Positions 40,579 through 50,500 of a DNA stretch of 64,000 bases are shown here, piece after piece. The notes under the pieces are model-generated. The model saw only the letters and a list, made by a program, of their open reading frames with translations. It ran no database searches and had not been told where the DNA came from. The position numbers were made by a program, and so were the translations under genes. Source of the stretch: Sinohyriopsis cumingii (taxonomy: Eukaryota; Mollusca; Bivalvia; Unionida; Unionidae). Position 1 is the stretch's first letter. Every line of letters begins with the position of its first letter. Location: contig CM068839.1 of assembly GCA_028554795.2 (NCBI GenBank), positions 44,699,117-44,763,116 of the forward strand, written 5' to 3'.

Positions 40579-41115
40579 GCTATTACTCAGTAGCCTGCTG
40601 TAGACATGGTACTAGAAGGTGGTGGCTCCCTGGTCAGCTATTACCCAGTACTGTAGACATGGTTCTAGAAGGTGGTGGCTCCCTGGTCAACTATTACTCA
40701 GTACTGTAGGCATGGTACTAGAAGGTGGTGGCTCCCTGGTCAGCTATTACCCAGTACTGTAGACATGGTTCTAGAAGGTGGTGGCTCCCTGGTCAACTAT
40801 TACTCAGTACTGTAGGCATGGTACTAGAAGGAGGTGCTCCCTGGTTAGCGCTATTACTCAGTACTGTAGACATGGTACTAGAAGGTGGTGGCTCACTGGT
40901 CAGCTATTACTCATTACTGTGGACATGGTAAGAGAAGGTGGTGGCTCACTGGTCAGCTGTTACTCATTACTGTGGACATGGTAATAGAAGGTGGTGGCTC
41001 ACTGGTCAGCGCTATTACTCATTACTGTGGACATGATAATAGAAGGTGGTGGCTCACTGGTCAGCTATTACTCATTACTGTGGACATGGTACTATAAGGC
41101 GGCGGTTCACTAGTA
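40579..41115 (+). repeat. 53-bp minisatellite, about 10 copies
   Basis: The unit contains TACTGTAGACATGGTACTAG, AAGGTGGTGGCTCCCTGGTC and AGCTATTACTCAG. 53 is not a multiple of three, so the apparent reading frames are artefacts. Units in the right half share CTCACTGG and CATTACTGTGG, so the array has two sub-lineages. Confidence 0.95.
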
Positions 41116-41947
41116 AGTCAGACAGCGATTGAAATAACACGCTTTCTAGCCTTTCCCAAGTATACCACTGATGTAACCATGACATTTGTGTGCTGGACCG
41201 ACGTGCTTGCGTACTGTCGCCTCTTTGGTTATCGCAGTAGGTGGTGAGCATAGGTGATGACATTTTGTACAAATTAATACCAAAGAAACATTTTCAGAAT
41301 CAAACGAATTAGAAACGATTCCACTGACTCTGACTCTGACACTAATATGGAAGTGAACTGATTGACCACTCCCAAAGATGTCATCTTTTGCAATTACCAA
41401 GACCGTGAAAAATTTGACTAGAGTCCAAAAGGTTTAAAACAAGAAAGAAAAAATAAAGTAAAACAAAATTCAATTCCGCTTAACTACTTGTGGAATGTGA
41501 CACTCATACAACTTATTAAGTTAAAATGTTTGTTGATACATGTATACAAGTGTCTCCACACAAGTCAATGAAATCGTCAAAACCTATACAATGCAGTGAT
41601 CCAGAGGACTGTGATGAATTACAAATATTCCAGAATCTTAACCCATAAAGTTTAACTGAGATGAAGAGAATTCAGGTGACACGACAAGGTTCGAAAATGC
41701 CCACAGTAACCCAGCATCACAGATTGTTCTAGTGGCAACACTTCAGTTTCCACAAAGACAACAGCAGGTGAATGTCGTTTACGCTCGCTGCTTCGAGGAC
41801 GATTACAATGGCTTTACTTGACATGAAACTTAAGTCGCTAGGACAAAGCACCAATATAGCTGTTCGATCCGCCAAGGTGTAGATAGGGTTATCTGAACCT
41901 TGGCTAGCGCAAATGACGGCCCTAAAGAATTGCCGTTTCAGTCCGGC
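41116..41947. other. Gene-free stretch
   Basis: No recognised gene or element. A minus-strand frame near 41.15-41.4 kb superficially resembled the end of a Kazal domain but was rejected. Confidence 0.45.
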
Positions 41948-41957
41948 TCACAAACAA

Positions 41958-42279
41958 TATGTGATGTAATGTGATTTGGATTTTTAACGTAACTTGAACA
42001 ATTTTTCAATCATATCGCTACGATGTCTGCAGTGTAGCAGTTTATAGCGATGTCTAGCACTGGTTCATCAATCCGCAGACATGTAGCATGATGACCCACC
42101 CAGTCACATTATCCTGACACCAGGCCGACCAGTCCTAATACTAACCTCTTAATGCTGAGCGCCAAGCGAGGCAGCTGTTAGTACCATTTTTGTAAGTCTT
42201 TTGGATGACTCGGCCGGGATCGAACACACGACCTCCCGCATCTGAGGCGGGCGCTCTAACCACTAGGCCACCGGAGCGG
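41958..42279 (-). mobile_element. tRNA-derived SINE, family A, copy 4 (reverse)
   Basis: On the minus strand: GCTCCGGTGGCCTAGTGGTT, AGAGCGCCCGCCTC, GTGTTCGATCCCGGC (B box), then the family body and the tail TTAAAAATCCAAATCACA. Flanks TCACAAACAA and TCACAAAAAA match 9 of 10. Confidence 0.9.
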
Positions 42280-42319
42280 TCACAAAAAAAACATCAAACC
42301 GCCAATTAAAAATATCACA

Positions 42320-43135
42320 ATGTAAAGCAGCATTTCAAGAAATGCTTATCAGGCTTGCTGGATACGTGTCCATCATTACACATAATATCACTCCTTACAG
42401 CCAAATTAATCTCAGTATTACTTTTCAGGCCGTAGACGTTCTTGAGTCTGCTCTTTCACTCCGTTTAATATATTTTCCTCCAAGCGCTCCAATCAATCAG
42501 TCTGATCTTGACTATCTTTATTGAACAGTTGCCGACGCCTTTTGTTTCGTTTGGCGACTTTAACAGCCACCATACACGTTGGGACAGTATATTTATCAAG
42601 AAAGGATGGAACATGATAGAAGACTTTGGTTCAAAACGCAGTCATTACCTTTTTAATAAGTCGTATACTTACCTGCATCATGCCATAAGATTCGAACTCG
42701 TCCTTAGAACTGAATACCGCCAGTCCATCTCTTGTGCTTGATTTATCTTGGGAGCTTAGTGACAACCTAAGGGGTGATGAACACTATTCAAATATACATG
42801 AAAAAGTTACACTATCAAACATGAGGGGCTCGGACAGAGATGGAAACAGAACAAGGCAGACTGGGAAATGTTTCAATCCCTTTGCGAGTCAAATATCACA
42901 GTTGAACATTTTGACAAGGAATTGGATAGTAAAGTTCTTTTTTTGCAACGATACCACATGAGGATGTTGGGGATACAAATTATAAAATTTAGTCGATTCA
43001 TAACCTTGTCAGCAAACCATGTCAATACGGCATCCGTGTACAGAAAAAGTACATTAATATATAAATGCAAATACAGCAACTAAAAATCTGAATTAACGCC
43101 GAAAATACCGAGCAGTAAAAAGCTCGTCGTACCAT
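42320..43135 (+). pseudogene. LINE (Jockey/CR1 group) APE endonuclease fragment
   Basis: Frames on the + strand give RLIYFPPSAPINQSDLDYLY, then EQLPTPFVSFGDFNSHHTRW. Further on come SYTYLHHAIRFELVL, LDLSWELSDNLRGDEHY, RWKQNKADWEMFQSLCE and LTPKIPSSKKLVV. These are, in order, the Y-x-P-P, G-D-F-N-x-H-H, D-x-x-W...S-D-H and W-x-x-x-K-A-D-W segments of an APE-type endonuclease and the linker before the reverse transcriptase. The SDH catalytic motif reads GDEH, and several frameshifts are present. The RT is missing. Confidence 0.8.
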
Positions 43136-43137
43136 TT

Positions 43138-43138
<1 letters not shown>

Positions 43139-43183
<45 letters not shown>
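43139..43183. repeat. (AG)n microsatellite
   Basis: Pure AG run of 45 bp directly after the LINE fragment. Confidence 0.95.
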
Positions 43184-43188
<5 letters not shown>

Positions 43189-43424
43189 TTAATATAATTA
43201 TCAATTCATTATAAATTTGAAATTAGGTGAAGACAATTTTATTTGCCAGTGGCAGTTATTCAGTGAAAAACAAATGCTCATTTAATAACGTAAAAATATG
43301 ACAAAAACAAAAGTTTTGAAAATCGATATGTTATCAAAATTCCTTTATTAAAATTAATCTAACATTTTTATATTCCTTTTTTAAAATTAATCTTATTTTT
43401 TAAAATAATTTTAGTTCTAGATAA

Positions 43425-43660
43425 GAAGAGCTTATGTTACGGTACTTCGTCCGTCCGTCCGTTGGCACAGTTTTATCATGGCTACTTCTAAACTTCTTGG
43501 ATGATTGCCGAGAAATTTTATTTACATTTATCCCATGGTCTAATTGGTCCTAAATTAAAATAGTGCCTCTCGGAATCCAATATGGACGCCACAGTAGCCA
43601 TCTTGGAAATCTTGTTTTCGCTACCGCTCTTGTATGGATGGACATATCAACACAGAGTTT
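43425..43660 (+). repeat. GTCC-headed modular repeat, 5' head (copy 5)
   Basis: AAGAAGAGCTTATGTTACGG, CGTCCGTCCGTCCGTTGGCA, then the first module (CCCATGGTCTAATTGGTCCT, GCCATCTTGGAAATCTTG) and loss of similarity. It is the best-preserved head of the family in this window. Confidence 0.65.
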
Positions 43661-44879
43661 TCACGTTATCACATGTGTATATTGAAGATTGTAATATAAT
43701 CTACTCCATGATAGTTCTGGGGTTAAAAGAACATTTGTTGTACGTTTCGTTTGAGGGATTATGAAACTGTGTAGATTATATTGTCTGGCTCTGATATTTC
43801 TGTTATTAAAAGATTTGATGGAGAAATAGCTACGTGATAATTAAGAAACAAGATTCATCTTGTTCTAAGTCGAAAAATATGTTCGCGACTGAGTTTGTAT
43901 TTGGGTAACGTTAACAAATGTACATATTGTATCACTGAACATTCATGCTATTATCGTAGTGGTTGTTACGCAGAAAAGCCTTAAAAATAATATATCAAAA
44001 ATTGGTGAACAAATGTGCCTATTCCACGAAAAAGGCGACGTTTTGTGGGCGAACTGTTTTCTTCACGATTATTTTAAAGGGCTAAGTCTGTGATATTCTA
44101 TACAAAAATATAAATTTCTAATGTAAATTCCACGAAAGATTTTTCTTCTTCTAATGATTCATCTATCTTCACAAAATAAATAACATTTTCATGACGATTG
44201 CCTCTTTTTGTGAAATGAATCACATTTTTTTTAGAATTGCACTTTTTCACAAGACTTATTTTTGTGTGTGGAAACTTTGCACCGACACGTTATCACACGT
44301 TTATTATGAAACAAGTTATATTCTTAATTAAAATGAGGTTTATTTTTGTAAAGCAGTACCTTTTTATGACAAGATTACAATAACGTGTAAAGGCACATTT
44401 CGCCAGGAAAGTAATATTCCTCATGAAAATTGTATTTTTCTACGAAGTAAGTAACATTTCATAGACCAGGTAACTTGTTTTGAAAGGCTGCACTGACGTG
44501 TAAAGACATATTTTATGGGAAGAAACTAATATTGTCAAGGATTAGTACTATTTGTTCACTAAAAATAACTTTTTCATTAAGAGTTTGCCCATCCCAGCTG
44601 ACACTGTGTCAATGTTACCAGACCCTGTCTGTGCATAATTGCTGATTAAAGTGTCTTGTTCGCGGGCTTATGTATATGAACATGAGGTTCCTCGAGGTAT
44701 AATCTGTAGGATCGACTTCGAAGTTGCGAAGTGGGGGGGGGGGGGCATTCTTCAACATTTCATTACGGTTTTGGCTCCGGTTTTCATTTGCATATACACA
44801 CTTATTTACTAAAAACCCTTCAAGAATCCCGTCACAACTGGCACGAATCATTATAAAAATGAGACAATTCAGTATGCGA
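43661..44879. other. Gene-free stretch with a 13-G run
   Basis: AT-rich with no gene recognised. A 13-nt guanine run lies at 44,733-44,745 next to a short ACTTCGAAGT palindrome. Confidence 0.5.
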
Positions 44880-46200
44880 TATACTCGATAGCTTCTTTTA
44901 CCATAGGGTCAGGATCAGAGTAATCGGAAATTTGCGTTAAGGTTTTGGTTAATATATTTTAATTTGCTTGTCTCTTGATGGATTTTTTTTTTCATATTTA
45001 GGATAAATTATCATAAAGCTAAGACTATTTATTCTATGATGTGCTGTTTGCGTAAAAGTTTTGGTTAAAGTTGTAATTTTTTAATTTGCCAACATTTCCC
45101 AAATCTCTGTTAGATTCTCGCCGTGCTTGCTATACATCATTATGAATGTACAAGAGGGTTGTTCGCCCTTTTGACCTTGATGTCAAGATGAAAGATATAA
45201 CAAAATGTTAAAGTTTTGGTTCAAGGCGTCTTGTTTGCTTATATTTTCGAAACTACTTCATGCTTTTATTTTTTTTCATACATGGCATGAGTAAATGTGA
45301 AGCGAAGACAATTGATTCGACGACACGCTTTCTCCCCTGTTCACATATGGGTAAGATCAAAGTCACATAGCAAGTTTGTTCAGCCTTTTGACCTTCGGGT
45401 CAAGGTCACACATTTTACAACAAAGCTTTGTTCGTGGGATCTACATGCAGGCACTGGCCATCTTGTTAGTCATGTGACCCATCTGGTATTGTCCCTTTAT
45501 CAGCCAGTGAGGGCTGATGCGTTTGACTACATCAATGGTCAGTTATACAATCTCTATTAAGACTAATTTCTTTCCGAAAAGATGATGGCATGACACAACC
45601 AACTGTCATATGTTGATGTGCCGTGAAACATGCAAGCACACACCTGTACCAACTTCAGAATCGATTTTTTGACAATAGTTCTTTTGTTATGTCCCCACTG
45701 CTTATACGTAAAATGGGAACATTTTCTTTTGGTGCTGTCCGTACGACCGTACATCCCAAATCTTTTTTTGCACGTTATCGTGATAGACAGAGCCGCGAAA
45801 TTTTACATACTTTACTATTATGTTCGTAGACAGATGAACCGATTACTTTTTGAGGCCATTATATCAATTTGTAATTTAAAAACAAATATGTTTTGAACTT
45901 TTGGGGCTTTGATATTTAGACAAAAAGACCTTGGTAGCATGATGAAAACCACTTGAAACATAAAAAATCAAATCGAGAACACATGTATGCAGTTATATGC
46001 ACATGACCTGATTAGATTTCAGTCAAAATTAAGCAATTGTTTATTTTTTTAACACATATGTTTGAACTTGGATTTTTTTTAATACGAAAATTTTGTAAGC
46101 AAGATTAGGCAAAATCTACCTGAGGTAGACAACTAGTATTTGGTATGCATGTTTCTATGCGTATGGTTCAGGTTATATGCCGTTATATGCATATTGTTTT
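44880..46200 (+). repeat. Degenerate interspersed repeats (TTTTGACCTTGATGTCAAG type)
   Basis: Recurrent phrases AAGTTTTGGTT and TTTTGACCTTGATGTCAAG / TTTTGACCTTCGGGTCAAGG lie at 44.9-45.4 kb. At 45.9-46.2 kb ACATGACCTGATTAGATTTC and GCAAAATCTACCTGAGGTAG match the family at 32.4-32.9 kb. They are unclassified and have no coding content. Confidence 0.4.
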
Positions 46201-46486
46201 CAGAATTTGTTTGGTTCTTTCAAGTTTTTTACTTTATCTTGTTTGTTCTGCCGAACACTCTACTAACATATTTGCGAAGGCAAAATCAGACATCGGAAAT
46301 CTTTAGCCAAGATGAAGTCACGTGAACACCCCTCTCGAACCCATTATATAACGTTTTCTCTAGGCTGCGTCCTTGCGCATTTATTCAGAAGATCGACAAG
46401 AATGCACCTAAATATAGGCGACGCGTTGTAAAAGGACCCAAAAGTCGTTTCCAATTTTAGTGATCCGTGTCCCGCTTCGTAGTCGC

Positions 46487-46690
46487 GGTAGCTTAGTTGG
46501 TAGAGCGTCAGAATAGTAATCCAACGGTCGCGGGATAGATGCACGCTAAGGCCAGCCCATGTCGGCAAACCTCGGTATATTAGGAAAAGCATTTGCCTCT
46601 CATTTTCTTGACATGATATAGGGAAAAGAGTTAAAAGTGCGCTAAAAATAACAAAATAAAAATAAACAAACAAACAAAACATACACTAGT
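46487..46690 (+). mobile_element. tRNA-derived SINE, family C, copy 1
   Basis: GTCGCGGTAGCTTAGTTGGT then AGAGCGTCAGAATAG is a tRNA-like A-box half. The B-box half has decayed (GCGGGATAGATGC). The body CATGTCGGCAAACCTCGGTA is followed by an A-rich (AAAC)n tail. A related copy lies at 57.5 kb. Confidence 0.65.
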
Positions 46691-47182
46691 AAGCTGAAAA
46701 CTGCGGCTAGTAAGTCATCAAAACGTAATATTGTATTACTGAGACTGCGCAGCAAGCATATCATTGATAACAATTACTCCACGGTCGATAGCACGGTATG
46801 TAAGCGAATAATAAAGAATAAAATAACGTTTGTCTTTGTCATGTTTAATACTTACGTCACTGTGTATACTGTTTATTGTAAACAACTGAATGTAACCTAA
46901 TGATGATGGCAATGGGAACTTTCTCAGCGTCTGCTACCAGTACCGGCGTAATAGCTCGACACGAACACGCGTATAGAAGAACTTCATGTAAATATGAATG
47001 ATTTATTAACTTCATCATACAAACACACATGCATACATACTTCAAAAACTCTTTTCTCGTGCTCCGGCAATCTCAATATATTTTTTGATCATTGGAGCTA
47101 AATAAATATTTAAAAATTCAAAGACATTTTCATATTTATTGAAATTTCTTCTACATTTTTCTTTTTAAATGATATTTTATAT

Positions 47183-47192
47183 TTTATTTATT
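47183..47192 (-). promoter_or_regulatory. Candidate poly(A) signals of the Kazal gene
   Basis: Two overlapping TTTATT hexamers on the plus strand (47,183-47,188 and 47,187-47,192) are AATAAA on the coding strand, about 350 nt after the stop. A third lies at 47,135-47,140. Confidence 0.45.
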
Positions 47193-47535
47193 TCTGGAAC
47201 TCGCAATAAAAACGAATTCCTGAAGAAACCGTCAATTTTCTGCGTCACAAAATCGAATAAAAATGATGTCTTGTGTATAATTATGTTTCTATTTTGAAAT
47301 TTAATGAGCACACGCCTTTTAAGAGGGTTATTGTCACAAACAACAAGACAAATCTTCCATAGAATTCTGATTAATGGATCCAGTCAGAGTTTATAATGTG
47401 AATATTCATACGGTTAGATTTATGAGTGAAAATGCTTCCATTAAACACAATTTAGATTTTTACAGTGTTAATGAGCAAATTTAATGAACTTTTTGTAACA
47501 AATTATCAGCAGTATCCTTGGCGGTTTTTGTATCT

Positions 47536-47578
47536 TCAGCAAGGTCCTTGCTTCAGAACGTCAATTCTCATGCGTCGT
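47536..47578 (-). CDS. Kazal gene exon 3 (last 14 residues and stop)
   Basis: After an excellent acceptor (TTGCTTTTCTCTTTTCAG) it supplies the third base of Thr132, then RRMRIDVLKQGPC and TGA. This is the I-x-V-x-x-x-G-x-C ending of a Kazal domain and contains the sixth cysteine. It is too short for a standalone reading frame. It was found by searching for G-x-C codons in the right phase. Confidence 0.87.
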
Positions 47579-50500
47579 CTGAAAAGAGAAAAGCAAATAT
47601 TGAATATACGTGTTTTTTTTTCAACATTTATTTTTAAAACGTCAGTTTACATGGATACACCATTTACGCCCAAGATAAATACAACCCAACCTAACCCCGC
47701 TAGAAAGAGGAAAAACAAAAACAAAACAAAAACAAACAAACAAAAAAAAAAAAAAAAAACACAAAAAAAAACGTTAGGCTGATTTTTGTCGTTCAATTTC
47801 CTAAACTCCAATATTCCGAAAAGATATAAAAAATGAGAACGTTATTACTCTCTGTATTGTGTTCATCAAGGTATATGTCAGATCGTAGATGGAGAAACAA
47901 GGATATTCTTATGGGACAAGTACCAAATATGTGCTAGAAATTTGTTTTTATCAGTCTTAACCCATCCCACCCCAGCTCTGACTCCTATCATTTTCACAGT
48001 ACGTAGGATAAACTCGATTTTAATAATCCCTTTTCCTGCTACTTTCCTGCTTGGCAGGCATCGATCGTTTTATTTCACTGAAATAGAAATGTCGTAAAAC
48101 ATCTAAATGCACAGGCATGATATGAGATAGAAATATTGCCTGGAACTTATATATGCCCTACACATACAATTGCGGTCAAGACATAAATTTCCTAAATAGT
48201 ATTTAGGAAATTTTATCATCATCGTTCTCCTGTCTCACTACAGTTCAAGCCTAAATGTGTTTCTTTTGCGAAAACGCCAAATCACTTTGAACCAATACTG
48301 GGGTTTTGTGACCGACCATGCAAACTGCTATCAAATGTTTGAAAATGATCCACGAAGGTATATAGAAAAAGAGCTGCAAAATTGTGCATATCCGTGCACT
48401 ATTTTTCTAAATTTATCTGTACTAGTTTTTGCAGCACTGAAGAACAGTTGTCGATGCTTAAGCATTTTCACACCGGATGCAAGGTACATCTTCTATTCCT
48501 ATTCGTTATTTTTCCATTCCCGCGTGTTTGTCACTTGTCCTGTGCGTTGCTATTTATAAACGTTGTATACGTACGTGCAGGCCGCCACTCGTAGCTCACA
48601 GTCATTGGAATACGTATTGCTGTCCGTTCCACATACAGGGCTGTAGTTCATGGGACACATCCTTGGACAACCACTTTGTTGTTGACGCTCGTCCAGGCTG
48701 CCGTGGAAAATGTTCCCATGCCCACCGCTTTGTTGGCGATCGTAGTCTCTCTCTCTAGCACGATGGTACCATGACACTGGTTGATCTTCCCTGACACGAT
48801 ACCTTCTACCATCGTGGAGTGCAATCGTCTGGCGATGTCCCTGTCCATGGTGACCTCCGTGATGGTAATGTGGATGTCGCATTACGTCATCAAAGTCATG
48901 CCGCCGATGAGCGTCAGCTGAAAATGTAAAATACGAAATCAAAAGAAAGACAGAAAACCCTTTCTCAACATAAAATCATATAAAATGAATTTTTGTTATT
49001 GTTAAGATGGTGTGTCAGATTAACATTTATTAAGTTACAAGCGTTATTGCCTCTAGGTTTAATTTATTGTACAAATTTGATATTATATTAAACAACTTAA
49101 GGACAATCGGTCATTACAGTATATATACTAGAAATAAAACGGAAGGAAAGTGTCGAGAATTATATCTTCAAACGTTTGATATAGTTATCTAGCACTTGGT
49201 GATATAAACGTTGGATTTAACATGAATTTATATCGTTTATTGATCGGTATTGACTCAGGGTAAAACAATATGTCCCTGAAAACGGCATTAAAATGTCCTC
49301 AACGTTACGTATCTAGAAAATTTATAAAAGAGTTAAGAACTGATCATTTCTCAATAGGAGCATAGGCGTATTTCACGTACTCAAATCCAGTTATATGATA
49401 CAACAATTTTAATCAAAGGGTAGAACACTCTCCTTTCTTATGACTCAGTGGTCATAAACTAAATAACCGAAAGAATGAAAGGCAACAATTTTTGTAAATC
49501 TTAACAAACAATTTAATTATCAATATTATAAATGAAAATATGAGAGGAACTTACAGCATTATGTAGCGACAAATTAACATTATGGCAAGGAATTTGAATA
49601 AAAGCGCACTCTACTCCCTGAACAAGAACACTTTCAGAAGAAGAAGACTTCTCAGACAAAGGCAAGGTATCTGACAATAAAAGACTCTAAGAAACTCTTG
49701 TGTTCCTTAATATTTTAATAGGAATATGGCTGACCAAATCGGAGACAGAACCTTTCGAGATAAATGGTTATTAATTTTCCATAACAAAATCAGACTGGGG
49801 TTTGTTTGACCCAACACATGTATTGTTTCCAGTACATGACCATGACCTTGATCTATGAGAAACAAGAGCATTTAGAACGGCTCTGTCTTTATTCCGTTGC
49901 TTATTATTTAACTTAAAGCAATCAGAAATAACGTACCCCAATTTCTTGCTCGTGCTCATATGATAAGTATTTCTGTTCAGTCTTATCAGACGTTTGATTC
50001 TTATTAGTTGTACCAGATTGAAATTTGTAAGTATTATCTTGAGACTGAGTTCGTTTCATACAAACCATCTGCTGAGAGGAAAACTTATAGACAATGAATC
50101 TTTGTGTGCCAAGGAATATTCGTCAATTGTACGGGCAACGCGTTCTAAGGTATCTATCTTGTGTTCATCAAGGTAAATTTTTGACGTCATTATGGACACA
50201 GTTCTTGAACTCCTCGACTAATATGAGATGTGTAAGTTTGTCATAATCTTCATCAATACTTTTAGATGCATACGTCCAACTGATGTTTTTTTTCCCTTGC
50301 AAACTCGACATAGGTTTGGCTATTTTTTTTTCGCAATTCCGAAACCTGTCGATATGCTTCATTTACCAACTCATAACCCTTCAAGATACAATGCTTGAAC
50401 AAACCATAATCCGTACTTGCTTCTACTAACAGAGAAGTCTAGACTTCGCGAGCTTTGCCAATAAATATATCCTGTAATAACAAAGCCAAATGCTCTCTCG

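Noticed and set aside
40725-41097. Three overlapping + frames (VAPWSAITQYCRHG...)
   Set aside because: Produced by the 53-bp minisatellite, which is read in all three frames because 53 is not a multiple of three.
41146-41400. Minus-strand frame with KEATVRKHVGPAHKC considered as the Kazal gene's last exon
   Set aside because: It needs the poor GTATAC donor, gives a wrong C5-C6 spacing (14) and lacks G-x-C. The exon at 47,536-47,578 fits phase, acceptor and spacing (13) exactly.
46487-46560. Possible tRNA gene
   Set aside because: The acceptor stem does not close, the B box is decayed (GGGATAGATGC), and it is followed by a SINE body and A-rich tail. It is a SINE head.
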